From Laguncularia racemosa (lineage: Eukaryota > Streptophyta > Magnoliopsida > Myrtales > Combretaceae), in contig JBBMOL010000038.1 in assembly GCA_037954665.1 (NCBI GenBank), forward strand, positions 5,704,001 to 5,768,000: a stretch of 64,000 bases of DNA, written 5' to 3'. Below are positions 1 through 10,886 of this stretch, piece by piece (the first letter of the stretch is position 1; the number at the start of each line of letters is the position of its first letter). The notes below the pieces were generated by a model, which was not told where the DNA came from, searched no databases, and saw only the letters and a program-made list of their open reading frames with translations. Both the position numbers and the translations under genes were made by a program.

Positions 1-91
1 CCTTTCATATGCTAGGTTCATGAAGGATTTACTCACAAAGAAAGAGGAAGATTGAAGGGAATAAAACGGTGATGCTTAAGGGGAATGTTCA

Positions 92-724
92 ATGATCTTA
101 CAGAATGATGTACCTAGTTTGCCAAGAAAACAAAGAGATCAGGGGAGTTTTACTGTTCCTTGCACCATAGGCAATTTTCATTTTGATAAAGTTCTTATTG
201 ACTCCGGTGCAAGTATAAATTTAATGCCTCTATCTATTTTTAGGAAATTGGGACTTGGAGAGTGCAAGGGAACTCATGTTACCTTGCAACTTGCTGATAG
301 GAGCATCAAATACCCAAGAGGGATTGTGGAAAATGCCCTAGTGAAAGTAGATAAATTCATCTTTCCAGTTGACTTTATAGTCTTGGAGATGGAGGAGGAT
401 AAAGAGGTACCCATGATCCTTGGCAGACCATTCCTTGCAACAGGTAAAGCCTTAATTGATGTGGAACAAGGTAAGCTTACTTTAAGAGTTATGGATGAAC
501 AAGTCACGTTTAATGTGTATGAGGCTACAAAGAAATTTGATGACTGTAAATCCTGTTACGCTATTGATAGTGTTGATGAGCTTTCCTCTGAGTTCATGGA
601 AGAGAATGCAGGTGTGGACACGATGGAGTCTGTTCTTAGGGATTTAGATGATTGGAGTGATGGTGAAGATGAACCCCAAGAAGAAGTGTTGAACAAGTTT
701 ATGAATTCAAGCTCGACACTATGA
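92..724 (+). pseudogene. Element A protease domain (retropepsin-like) with acidic linker
   Basis: A 210-residue open stretch of the gag-pol polyprotein. The retropepsin domain spans about residues 15-140. The catalytic motif D-S-G-A is at residues 37-40, followed by the INLMPLS block; the late hydrophobic ILGRPFLAT block is near residue 110. The tail from about 160 is rich in Asp and Glu. In the family this aspartic protease cleaves the polyprotein in the virus-like particle. It is not a stand-alone gene: gag should lie upstream in frame and RT downstream, but both joins are broken. The ATG at 92 is just the first Met after the break. The same domain occurs in B (35675-36060) and, split, in F. 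Confidence 0.85.
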
Positions 725-779
725 GGAGCTGGGGACCACTGAGAAGAAAACCCATGCCATCTTGACACAACCCCGGTGC

Positions 780-2337
780 TTGAACTTAAACCTTTGCCTG
801 GTCATTTAAAGTATGCTTATCTTGGAACAAATGATACTTTGCCAATTTTCATTTCTTTCTTCTTTGACAGGTGATCAAGAGCAACAACTTTTGGATGTTC
901 TTAGAGAACATAAGGAAGCTATCGGGTGGACCATTGCGGTTTTTAAGGGGAAATTTGCCCTTTAATGTGTACTCATTGGATATTTCTTGAAGCTGAGTGT
1001 AAACTACAGTAAACCACAAAGAAGACTTAACCCAACTCTTAAGGAAGTTGTAAAAAAGGAAGTGCTTAAATTGTTAGATGCAGGCATTATTTTCCAATTT
1101 CTGATAGTAAATGGGTTAGTCCTGTCCAAGTTGTACCAAAGAAAGGTGGCATGACAGTGGTAAAGAATGATGCCATGAATTGATCCCAACCCGTACTGTG
1201 ACAGGGTGGCGAGTTTGCATAGATTATAGAAAATTGAATGATGCCACCCGTAAAGACCACTTTCCCTTACCTTTCATTGATCAGATGTTAGAAAAACTCG
1301 CAGGGCATGATTATTACTGTTTCCTTGATGGTTATTCTGGGTTAATCAAATTCATATAGCATCCGAGGATCAGGAGAAAACCACATTTATTGTCCCTATG
1401 GTACTTTTGCATTTAGGAGAATGCCCTTTGGTCTTTTTAATGCACCTGCTACTTTTCAGAGGTGTATGATGTCTATATTTTCTGACATGTTAGAGAATTT
1501 TATTGAAATATTTATGGATGACTTCTCTGTTTTTGGGAAGTCATTTGAATCATGTTTGAAAAATTTAGGCTGTGTGCTTAAAAGATGTAAGGAAACTAAC
1601 CTACTTCTAAATTGGGGAGAAATGCCATTTTTGGTACGAGAGGGAATAGTGTTAGGTCACAAGGTGTCAGAAAAAGGGATTGAAGTTGACAAGGCAAAAG
1701 TGGAAGTAATAGAGAAGTTGCCACCACCCACTTCAGTAAAAGGGAAATCAGGAGCTTCTTGGGACATGCTGGCTTTTACAGGAGATTTATCAGGGACTTC
1801 TCTAAATCTCAGACCTCTGTGTAATTTACTTGAAAAAGACTTACTTTTGTGTTTGATGAAATTGTTTGCAGGCATTCAATTATTGAAGGAGAAGCTCAGC
1901 TCTGCACCAGTGTATTGTTGCACCAAATTGGGAGATTCCCATTTGAGCTGATGTGTGATGCTAGTGACTATGCCGTGGGGGCAGTACTAGGGCAAAGAGA
2001 GGTAAGATCTTTCATGCTATTACTATGCAAGTAAAACCCTTGAACGAGGCCAGAAAAACTATGCCCAACAGAAAAAGAGCTATTGCAGTGATATTTGATG
2101 TGACAAGTTTAGGTCTTACTTGATAGGTTCTAAATTTAATGTATACACAGATCATGCTGCTCTTAAGTATTTATTTGCTAAAGCTGATGCTAAAACCCAG
2201 GTTTAATTCGTTGGATTCTATTGCTGCAAAAATTTTGACTTAGAAATTAAGGATAAAAAGGGAAGTGAAAATGTGGTTGTGTCATTTATCACGTTTGGAA
2301 TATGATTGTTTAGAAAACACCCATCAATGAAAAATTC
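780..2337 (+). pseudogene. Element A reverse transcriptase and RNase H, frame-broken
   Basis: Recognisable in pieces across several frames: the RT lead-in (about 860-960), the VVPKK-type and WRVCIDYRKLN blocks (1120-1240), then a long open piece at 1421-1951 with MPFGLFNAPATFQRC and the catalytic FMDD at 1511-1522. The RNase H start (LMCDASDYAVGAVLGQ) is in another frame at 1945-2000, and the YTDHAALKYL block follows near 2140-2170. Frameshifts near 1340-1400, 1745 and 1850 break the gene. In the family it copies element RNA into DNA and degrades the RNA strand. No function is expected here. Confidence 0.85.
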
Positions 2338-3666
2338 CCTGATGAGCATTTGCATGCAATAGACATCCATGAATTACCTTGGTATGCCGACATAGTTAAT
2401 TATTGGTTAGAAAAATCATACCTTATGGGTTTGTCATTCCAACAGAAAAAGAAATTTTTGCATGACGTGAAGAATTATTTTTGGGATGAGCCGTATTTGT
2501 TTAAATCCTGTGCTGACCAAGTAATTAGACGATGTGTGCCTAAAATTGAACAGCTTAGCATAATACAGCATTGTCACTCCAAAGAAACAGGAGGTCACTT
2601 TGGGGTTAGAAAGAACAGTAGCAAAAATTTTTTTCTTGGGGGATTTTATTGGCCCAGTTTGTTTCATGATTACAGGAACTTCATTATGACTTGTGCTCAA
2701 TGCCAAAGGACTGGCAATATTTCAAGAAGACATGAATTACACAAAATAATATACTTGTAATTGAACTTTTTGACGTTTGGGGAATCGACTTTATGGGTCC
2801 TTTCCCTCATCTTTTTCAAACAAATATATTCTTTTAGCTGTTGATTATGTTTCGAAATGGGTTAGAGGCAGTTGCTCTACAAATAATGACAGTAGGGTTG
2901 TCATTAAATTTTTGAAAAAGAATATATTTTCAAGATTTGGGGTACCTAGAGCTATAATAAGTGATGGGGGAACACATTTTTGTAACAGGCAATTTGAGAA
3001 ATTATTATTAAAATATGGAGTTACTCACAAAATTCCCACCCCTTATCATCCACAACATGTGGACAGGTTGAGGTATCCAATAGGAAATTTAAAGCGAATC
3101 TTAGAGAAAACTGTCAATGCATCCCGAAAGGATTGGTCTTTAAAACTTGTTGAGCATTGTGGGCTTATAGAACAGCTTTTAAAACACTATTGGAATGTCC
3201 CCCTACAAGATTGTTTATGGTAATCATGTCACCTACCCGTGGAGTTTGAGCACAAGGCATACTGGGCCATAAAATATCTTAACTTTGAGTTGCAAGCTGC
3301 AGGTAAAAAAAGAGGTTGCTCCAATTGAATCAATGGCTGAGATGAGAGAGGAAGCATATGAAAATGCGAGAATTTACAGGAGAGAGCAAAGCGATGGCAT
3401 GATTAAGAAACATCTTACAGCGGGAGTTCTTGCTGGTCAAAGGTCTTTTGTACAACTCTCGATTGAAGCTATTCCCAGGTAAGTTGAAATCACGATGGTC
3501 TGGACCATTTGAAATTGTTAATGTGTTTCCTTATGGTGCAGTTGAGTTGAAGGCAGAAGACAACCGTACTTTCAAAGTAAACGGTTATCTTCTCAAACAT
3601 TACTATGAAGGGGAACATGTTGATAGAAACGCCACAACTGTGGATTTAGGAGATTCAAGAACTTGA
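2338..3666 (+). pseudogene. Element A integrase, frame-broken
   Basis: The zinc-binding HHCC region is in the open stretch 2350-2760 (HCHSKETGGHF then CAQC). The catalytic core starts with IDFMGPF near 2780, shifts frame near 2800, and goes on in 2777-3223 with VDYVSKW and the second acidic site ISDGGTHF. The third catalytic residue (Glu) is near 3065, where the frame is shifted again. The C-terminal module with the WSGPF motif is in 3430-3666. Integrase inserts the cDNA copy into chromosomes. At least three frame breaks make this copy dead. Its stop codon at 3664-3666 marks the end of pol; non-coding DNA follows. Confidence 0.85.
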
Positions 3667-3674
3667 ACTGGAAA

Positions 3675-3723
3675 AGTCGGGCTAGCGACTATAAACTAAG
3701 CGCTTCATGGGAGGCAGCCCATG
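3675..3723 (+). other. Tandem RNA hairpins just after pol (element A)
   Basis: Two adjacent inverted repeats begin 9 bases after the pol stop. Hairpin 1 pairs AGTCG (3675-3679) with CGACT (3686-3690) around a 6-base loop. Hairpin 2 pairs CATGGG (3706-3711) with CCCATG (3718-3723) around AGGCAG. The same pair sits at the same place in element B (39263-39314). In B the first stem differs in sequence but still pairs. Confidence 0.7.
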
Positions 3724-4329
3724 CTCAAAAAGTATATACACTAGTGTTGTTTAAAAAAAAAAAAAAAAAAAAACTAATTCAAGGTTGGATAAGAGCCGCC
3801 GGTGCAATCAAGACACTCCAAGGATGACAGACATTTTAGGAGGAATTTTTCTTCTTGATGAACAATTTTACACCAGGGAAGTACCAGTATTTCAATTTTG
3901 CATTGACATTCGTTCCCTTAATTTTGTGATATATTAGGAACAATGAGGACATTGTCCAATTTAAGTGTGGGGAAGGGATTATAAATGTAGAATTATAATG
4001 ATTGCACACATCATGAGCTTACAAATCCCATGCTTTATTTATGTCCTTAAGTGTTTACCATCAATGGAATCTTGAAATTGACTTAGATTGGTGCCCCACT
4101 CGCCAACTGTTGTGATTAGTTTACATAGTTAAAATTTAATAGTAAAATCTCTAGAGAATGGGTTTACCCTATGTTTAGCCTTTGAACTTGAGATTGAGTC
4201 CTTAAGTTGAAAAAACAAGCAAGTTTACTTCAAGGAAAAATTGGTTGGGATAAATCTCTCTTGAAATTTCTTTGAGAATACCTTAACACCTAGTGAAAGA
4301 GGTAAAGGAAATATTTTACTTAGTGATCC

Positions 4330-4365
<36 letters not shown>

Positions 4366-4937
4366 CCTTTACTCCAATAACTCAGGAAAGTGAGTTAAGA
4401 GTATCCAATCTTAAATGTTAGTGTGAGGAAGAGTTCGTAGGGGTCCCTTTAAAACTGGTCACTTAGGCGATGAGCCCAGGATGTGCCGACTCAATGAACT
4501 CACAAAACGAGAAGGGCGGAAAGGAAAAAATATTAGTACCTTAATGCAAGTCAGGTTGACATGGGCGAGCTTTGGTCCCTCAGAAGAGTGAAGTCTCACT
4601 CCGCTACCAATCAAGGCAATAAAACATATATAAAAAAAAAAAAAAGGGGAGAAATTCTAGGAAAAAATGGATACCATATGCTTTCACTCCTTGTTATCTT
4701 GTTTAGAGAAGTAAAATTGAGGGAGATGATACTTGCTAATAACCAATGAAGTTTAAATGAATGTTTTTCCTTATGGACTAAGTATTGTTTTCTATTGTTA
4801 AACACTGGGATTAAAAATCTGTTGTATTTAGATTAACTACTAAATTTCAACTAGATATACTAGTTACAAATTTCAGTATGGTCAGAACAATGGGCACCAG
4901 AAGTTCAATGATGGATTTCTCTTGTTTAAATCAATTA

Positions 4938-4974
4938 TTTTGCTTGAGGACAAGCAAAAGTTCAAGTGTGGGGA
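4938..4974 (+). other. PPT-proximal hairpin and polypurine tract (A)
   Basis: A perfect 9-bp stem, TTTTGCTTG (4938-4946) with CAAGCAAAA (4951-4959), has the tetraloop AGGA. It lies just before the plus-strand priming tract AAGTGTGGGGA (4964-4974). The LTR begins at 4978. Element B has the same arrangement at 40614-40650. Confidence 0.75.
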
Positions 4975-5172
4975 TGTTGATAAGATCACATTATACTTAT
5001 ATTTCTTTTGGACTTATATTAAATTTATTTCAATATTATAAGAAAATATAAAGAAATGATACTTAATGGTGTTTTTTTTGTGAAAATACAGGTTTTGAGG
5101 ACCCAAAAGTAAATTACAAGTTAATTGGAGGAGTTTTTCACAAAATTGAAGAAGTGAGAGAAGGATTGCACT

Positions 5173-5262
5173 GAAGGCCGCCGGCCTTGAGCCGGCCTAT
5201 ATTAAACCGGCCTCAAAAAGAAGTAAAGCCGTCGGCCTTTAAACCGGCCTTGAGCCGGCCTT
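5173..5262 (+). repeat. GGCCGGC palindrome array in U3 of LTR A
   Basis: At least six GCCGGCC- or GCCG(C/T)CGGC-type words in about 90 bp of otherwise AT-rich LTR. The array lies 110-200 bp upstream of the TATA box. The word AAGGCCGCCGGCCT also occurs in the unrelated LTR of family C (near 12630). Confidence 0.8.
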
Positions 5263-5370
5263 CATTACTCCCTGGATATCCATTGCAAGAATCTCTCCAA
5301 AATCATATCTTAATTAATTTGCTGACTCAAATCCTCATCAGATCCACCTCATCCCCCTCCTCTTTGGATC

Positions 5371-5379
5371 TATAAATAG
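5371..5379 (+). promoter_or_regulatory. TATA box of LTR A
   Basis: TATAAATAG in the middle of the LTR, as expected for the core promoter that starts the genomic RNA at the U3/R border. Placement is by motif only. Confidence 0.6.
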
Positions 5380-6492
5380 ACCCCTTGTGTGAACCTTGGG
5401 AGCATCCCTTTTTGTTTGAGAATCCATCCTTTCTTTTGTTTAGAATTCTTTTTCTTCTTCTTTGTTCTAGCCTCATTAGAATTTCCTTAGGTACTTTAGA
5501 TTTTTCCAAAGTTTAGTTTGAAGAAAGAATGTCATTTTGTTGAAGTTTGCTTTCAATTGAAGAATTCAAGGAGTCATTTTGGAAGATTGAAGCTCTTGAA
5601 GATTATAGCAATTGTTCCATTTACTTTATTTTCTTTTATGCCATTTATTAGTTTAATCTTGTTGTTTAATATGAATTCCATTACACCTATTTATTTCAAT
5701 TGTTTTTATGCAATTCATACTATAATGTTCTAAATCATCCTTGTGGGAAATTGGATGAAACCCTAGAATGTTAAAAGGATAATTGTAGCCATGTTATATG
5801 ATTAGGAATTATTAGGATTATTCATGATTGCAATTCCTTTGATTTCAATTATAATTGGTCTTTCATTATAATTGTTAGAAATCCTTTTGATAAAGGAGTT
5901 GATGAGGATTTGTTAGGAATTCTTAATTAGATTGATTGTCAATACGGGAGTTGCGATAATTGGTTTAATTAGAGTCTATGGAGGGCACAATGCAATGTTT
6001 CTTGTTAATTAATCACTAAGGGATTAGGGTTAATTGATTTAGGGCATTAGTTGTTTGTAGCATCGGGAGGTGTATGAACATAATTTTGATTCCTTGGTTA
6101 ATTGGAGACGCGGAAGCCGACTAATTAATTTAAGGTCAACATCCCTAAAAAGGATTTTCTAAACTCACTTGAATAAACTTATAACCACAAGTTGATATAA
6201 CATGGTAGCAATTTGATTAACAAATCTAGGGTGAATTCTAATTTCCCTCGTTCATAATTGATAGATTCTTCATAAAATTTTCCTTGTTGCTTTAAGTTAA
6301 ATTTTTTAGATTAGACATTTCAAAACCCCTTTTTAATCACCTAGATATTGATAAGAATTGCCATAGATCTAGTACTCTATTGGTTCCTCGAGGGATCGAC
6401 AACCTTACTTTTCACCACTTTATTACTTGATACGACCAGTGCACTTGCTGCAATTTACGCTCCCATTTTATATATACGTTCTGAGCGTATCA

Positions 6493-6877
6493 ATGTTCCA
6501 CACTTTCTTCTCCTTGGCACATCTATCTTCCACTACGGCTTCAAGCACGGTTTATCTCACGGGTTCCACCACGACCGTGCCTTAAGCCGTATCTCTCTCT
6601 GTTCAAAGACCTCATTTTCGCCTTCTTGTCCAGTGTGTAACACAGTTTGAACCTTGGCCGTGCCTCAAACCGTGCTTCCTCCGGTGGTGTAATTTCTTGT
6701 CTTGATCCAAGTTGTAGATGACTTCTCTAAAATACTTGAATTAGCATGCTTGACTCCATTTAACCTGATTTATCACGATGATAGAATTAAAGTACCATTT
6801 CCTTATGATTTCTATAAAATCAATAATAATTTAACACAATTTATACTATAAAGATTGAGTATAAAATGGCTCTATCA
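6493..6877 (-). repeat. Family B LTR fragment x (5' third, reverse)
   Basis: Reverse complement of about the first 385 bp of the B LTR (compare 32238-32620). It starts where element A is inserted and ends exactly at the LTR terminus TATCA (6877). The left remainder lies beyond A, outside the window. It contains CACGG/CCGTG words. Confidence 0.85.
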
Positions 6878-8193
6878 CTATCTCTCCGTACTTCCTCGAT
6901 AACCAAGAGAAGCTCTTTGATTATTTCTCTTATCGATTAGACAACCCCAGACAAGCGCTTAGGATTTAATCTACCAATAGCATTAAAAACTAGAGAGACC
7001 ACCAATTCATGCCAGTAGATTATGAGATAACCTATTTAAACATGATCATACACCTCCATAACATGAATTCGATCATCTATTTTATAATCAAACATGTTAT
7101 TGTGTCACTGAGACTAGAACAATAAAACAATTACGGATTTGACATGCTAGTTGACAATATATTTACTTGCTAATTGAGTAGAAGAGCTCTATTCATACCA
7201 ATCAACAAAGATAATAATGACAAAACGATTAGAAGATATATGAATATCCAAAAACAAAGAATAGAATAAATACAAGTCAATTAGACCTCACAATTCGTGG
7301 AGAATTAAACATCTATGACCCTTTGGCTAGAAAAGTAGCTTAGCTACTCATGTTCATCAACAAAACGAAAATAAAAAGTAGAGACATGATGAACCCGGTT
7401 GCCTGCTCTGCCTCCAAGATGATCAAAAGATTCCAGATTAAAAGATTCAAAAATTGTCCTCACCCTCTAAGGTTGGTTCTATTTATATTGTTGGAGGGAT
7501 GGCATGTGATCTTTTGCTAGCAAGATACGAAAATATGTTTCCTTTTCCAAGTAGATTTCGAGAAGTGAATCTTCATCTGCCTGGCACGCCCTACCATACG
7601 GCCGTGGGTCAAGCCGTGCCTTCCTCTGTGCATAATTCACGTATCATCTTCCGTGTCCAGTGTGTAGCACGGCTCCACCCACGGCTAGATTTTCAACCGT
7701 GCCTTCCTCTATGCATGATCTACAAGTTCTTCTCCTTGGCTTGTCTAGCTTCCACCACGACTTTAAGCACGGTTTCTCCTACGGCTTCCACCACGGCCGT
7801 GCCCTAAGCCGTGTCTCTCTCTGTTGAAAGTCCACATTTCCGCCTTCTTGTCCAGTGTGTAACACGGTTTGCACCATGGCCGTGCCTCAAACTGTGCTTC
7901 CGATACACGGCCGTGTATTTCAACCGTGTATCTTCCTGTTGATTCAAAACCAAGTACACGGCCGTGTACTTCAATTACACGCCCATGTACTTCCCTCCGG
8001 CGGTGTAAATCCTTGTCTTTGAACCAAGTTGTAGATGACTTCTCTAATTTACTTGAATTGGCACCCTTGACTCCATTTAACTTGATTTATCACCATAACA
8101 GAATTAAGTACCATCTTCTTATGATTTCTATAAAATCAATAATGAATTAGCACAATTTATACTATAAAGATTAAGTATAAAATGGCTCTATCA
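6878..8193 (-). repeat. Family B LTR fragment y (reverse)
   Basis: Reverse complement of about the first 1.3 kb of the B LTR, ending exactly at its terminus TATCA (8193). The left edge begins inside the LTR, where copy x ends, consistent with x having inserted into y. It carries the extended CACGGCCGTG array (about 7580-8010), also present in the solo LTR at 50605 but shorter in the full-length B element. Open frames such as 7454-7807 and 7869-8150 are chance readings of this array. Confidence 0.85.
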
Positions 8194-8689
8194 GAGATAT
8201 ATACTCTTGTTTAAATAGGTTATCTTATAATCTACTGGCACAAACTGGTAGTCTCTCTTGTTTTTAATGCTATTGATAGATTAAATCCTAAGAGCTTGTT
8301 TAGGGTTATTTAATCAATAAGAGAAGTAATCAAAGAGCTTGTTTTGATTATCAAGAAAGTAATGAGAGATAGGTTATTAGATCTTGTTAATAACCATAAC
8401 CAGTTTATCTTAGATAAATAATAGAAAATATTTGCATCAATGATCAGTTTTATAAATTAAACTATAATGATACCTTTGGTTAGGCTTTCATCATTATAAA
8501 ATTTTATTATCTAATTTCAGTTTTATTTGAATTTACAAACAAAACCCCCATTCTTCTTTTTCTCTCTATTTTCTTTTAATAGAAATATATTTAACCAATC
8601 CCTGTGGATACGACCTTACTCACTGCTGTATACAAGTTATATAATTGTTTAGGAGTAGGTTTTAATTTTGTTGGATTCGACACCCATCA
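8194..8689 (+). repeat. Family B LTR fragment z (3' end, forward)
   Basis: Matches the last ~500 bp of the B LTR and ends at GACACCCATCA (8689), where family C gag resumes. Its left edge begins exactly where LTR y ends, consistent with y having inserted into z. Confidence 0.85.
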
Positions 8690-9888
8690 GCTAGTTTATG
8701 GTGGGACAAATTACAAGCTGAGAGACGTAGGGCTGATGAGGAGAAAGTGTGTTCATGGGCCTTGATGAAAAGGTTGATGAGACGCAGATTTGTTCCAGAC
8801 TACTATAAATAGGAGATGCTGATGGAGTTGCAATCCTTGAGGCAAGGTAAGAAGAGCATGGAAGAATATGTGAAGGAGTTTGAGACATTAGTGGCAAGAT
8901 GTGATATCGGGGAAACATCAAATGAATCCATAGCTAGTTTCATCAATGGGTTGAAGATGGATATTGCTAGTGTAGTGGAACTCCAGCATTATTAGACTCT
9001 TGAGGATGTGATTAAATTAGCCAGTCTGGTAGAGCGGCATCAGCACAGGCGGGATCAGAAATCATATCAACACCATAAATTAGATGATGGTGAGAGGGAG
9101 AAGGAAAGGAAGGAAAAGGGAAAAGCAGTTGTTAGTGAGGTTGTTGACCAAACACAACAAAAGAGGAGCAAGGATATCAAATGTTTCAAGTGTTTAGGAC
9201 TTGGCCATATTGCTTCCCAATGTCTTAATAAAAGGGTTATGGTCATCAAGGGGGACAAAGTTGAGAGTGAGGAAGAAGAACAGAAGAGTACTGAGGTAGA
9301 AGAGGAAGATGAAGACATTATAGCGAGTCCAATACAGGGAGATATGCTAATGGTTCAGTAGGATGAAACTGTTCTTAATCAAAGGGCCAATTTATTCCAT
9401 ATCCAAGGCATGGTGCAGAGAAAGACTCGTTTGATTGTGGTTGAGACAGGCAGCTGCACTAATGTTGCTTCAACAAACTGGGTTACTAAGTTGGGTTTCC
9501 AGGTGGAGCAGCATCCAAGACCTTATGCACTTCATTGGTTGAGTCCACAAGGAGCTATTCATGTACACAAACAGGTTCGTGTTCCATTGCTTATTGGTGA
9601 TTATACTAATGAAATTGTTTGTGATGTAGCTCCCATGGAAGCTACACATTTGATCCTTGGAAGACCTTAGCAGTATGACCTCAAAGCCAAGTATGATGGA
9701 TACACCAATGAGTATACCATTCAGCAACAGGACAAGACATACAAGCTTCTTCCTATGAGTCTAACTGAAGTACAACATACAAGACTGATTTGCCTTAAGA
9801 AGCCAAAGGGAAAGAGGAGTCAATTTATGTGGCCTAGCAGGATAGACGATACAGATTCGAGGTCGAATCATTTTCAACATGGAGGGAA
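8690..9888 (+). pseudogene. C-family gag-zinc knuckle-protease, first tandem copy (5' truncated)
   Basis: Begins inside the gag core (SLWWDKLQAERRRADEE), goes through the CCHC knuckle CFKCLGLGHIASQC (about 9181-9222), an acidic spacer (EEEEQKSTEVEEEDED) and a retropepsin-like domain whose motif reads E-T-G-S instead of D-T-G-S near 9444. The frame is collinear but for four premature stops at 8810, 8993, 9359 and 9668. The sister copy has CAG at three of these and TGG at the fourth. The frame crosses the polypurine tract and ends in the LTR at 10048. Gag would form the particle; this copy cannot. Confidence 0.8.
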
Positions 9889-10559
9889 TGATACGATTCC
9901 AAGAGTGAAAATACGAGCACCAAAAAAAGGAAGACATAGGCGTCGGGAGGACCCAAGGCGAAGTCCGGCCAGCTTTAAGCCGACCTTGAATAAAGGCCGG
10001 CTGAGTTCACTTCAAGGCCACCGGCCTTGGAGCTGGCCTAAAATGTAGGCCTCTAGCTTTTAGTGCTGGCCTAAGTGAAGGCTTCTAGCCTTTAGCTGGC
10101 CTTGAATGTTTTCGCACCAATTTTTTTAGGATGTTATAAATAATGACCTTAGGGTTTTTTCGTGGGGGATAATGATTTTGTTTTGTAAACACAGAGACAC
10201 TTGAGTGTGTGAGTCTTCTTTTGGAGATTTGAGAATATTGAGAATCGAATTTCGATGTATTCGTATTGTTCTTATCAAATTCTTGGTTCATATAGAATTT
10301 GTGGCGAGCATCGTTATTGAATTCTTGGAATTCTTTAACCGTAGTGATTGTTTATAGAACGTGGTTTCTATCGTTCTATGATTTGATTGCAAAACAGTTT
10401 AATTTTATCATTCTTGGCATCTATAGATTGATAATTTTATCCATATCTTTGATTTTATGCATTAGTACTAAAATCCAGAAAACCCTAAAAATTGGAGTTA
10501 TTTGATTGTTGTTGTCGATTTGGTTGTGTGTGAAGGAATTCGAATCAGAATCCGCGTCA
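9889..10559 (+). repeat. C-family LTR (shared middle LTR of C1)
   Basis: 671 bp, TGATACG...GCGTCA. Preceded by the purine tract ATGGAGGGAA and followed by a PBS at 10562. It contains a GGCCGGC-type palindrome array (about 9960-10110) and a TATA-like TATAAATAAT near 10134. Confidence 0.9.
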
Positions 10560-10561
10560 TT

Positions 10562-10573
10562 TGGTATCAGAGT
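10562..10573 (+). other. Primer-binding site, initiator tRNA-Met type
   Basis: TGGTATCAGAGT, two bases after the LTR end. It differs at the last base from the usual complement of initiator tRNA-Met. Confidence 0.8.
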
Positions 10574-10886
10574 GAAGGTTGGATTCGTAAGGATTCATAG
10601 CGAAGGTTGGATTCGTAAGGATTCAAAGCAAAGGATTCAATCAGATCAAGGGTTAAATTGATAAGGTTGTTGATTCTCAATTCAATTGTAGTTTTAATTC
10701 AATACTGCTATTGGTTGGGAAATTTGGAAATTTGTTTTGTGAATTGTATTGCTGTGAATTGGTGATTGGGCTGTAGTTGAGAATTGGGGTTTTTGCTGAA
10801 TTCAGTTGTTGAGTGTTGAATTGCTGTGAAATTGGTGTTTGGGGCTGTTGTTGGGAATTTCTATTGCTGATTATTGAAGGGTAGAG

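Larger units (their letters stand above)
3667..4977 (+). other. Element A 3' non-coding region, no env-like ORF
   Basis: About 1.3 kb between integrase and the 3' LTR with no long ORF. It is collinear with the matching region of element B (39256-40652). Shared blocks: the hairpins at 3675-3723, ACCAGGGAAGTACCA near 3870, an extra polypurine motif AAGTGTGGGGAAGGG at 3963-3977, a TGTGATTAG...TTAAAAT block near 4110-4145, and a GAGGAAGAGTTCGTAGGGGT block at about 4425-4520. Poly-A runs lie at 3753-3773 (21 A) and 4333-4364 (32 A). Many Athila elements carry an envelope-like ORF here, but neither A nor B does. Confidence 0.75.
1..6492 (+). mobile_element. Element A: Athila-type gypsy retrotransposon, 3' part
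   Basis: Degenerate Ty3/gypsy element entering from the left edge. Order seen: end of gag (1-91, with an ARFMKDLL-like stretch and then frame breaks), protease, reverse transcriptase/RNase H, integrase, about 1.3 kb of non-coding DNA, polypurine tract, 3' LTR. The domain order, the FMDDF polymerase motif and the missing chromodomain fit the Athila lineage. The 5' LTR and most of gag lie outside the window. The right end falls exactly at the LTR terminus TATCA, and 6493 onward continues in the middle of a reverse-oriented family B LTR, so A inserted into that LTR. The expected target duplication is ATGTT, but its left copy is not visible. Confidence 0.9.
4978..6492 (+). repeat. 3' LTR of element A
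   Basis: About 1,515 bp with perfect terminal inverted repeats TGATA...TATCA. It starts directly after the polypurine tract and ends at an abrupt junction into family B LTR sequence. It contains a GC-rich palindrome array (5173-5262) upstream of a TATA box (5371). Its partner 5' LTR is outside the window. Confidence 0.85.

Noticed and set aside
5173..5262. CRISPR-like spaced palindromes
   Set aside because: Units are degenerate, lie within LTR U3 upstream of a TATA box, have no unique spacers, and there are no cas genes in this plant sequence.
5518..5733. Small hydrophobic ORF in LTR A as a gene
   Set aside because: It lies downstream of the TATA box in non-coding LTR sequence, has low-complexity AT-rich codons, and no second copy is available to test it.
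7454..8150. Possible Cys/Ser/Thr-rich host proteins (7454-7807, 7869-8150 and similar at 32512-32924, 40927-41339, 50631-51546)
   Set aside because: They are translations of the CACGG/CCGTG array in family B LTRs and recur wherever that LTR occurs.
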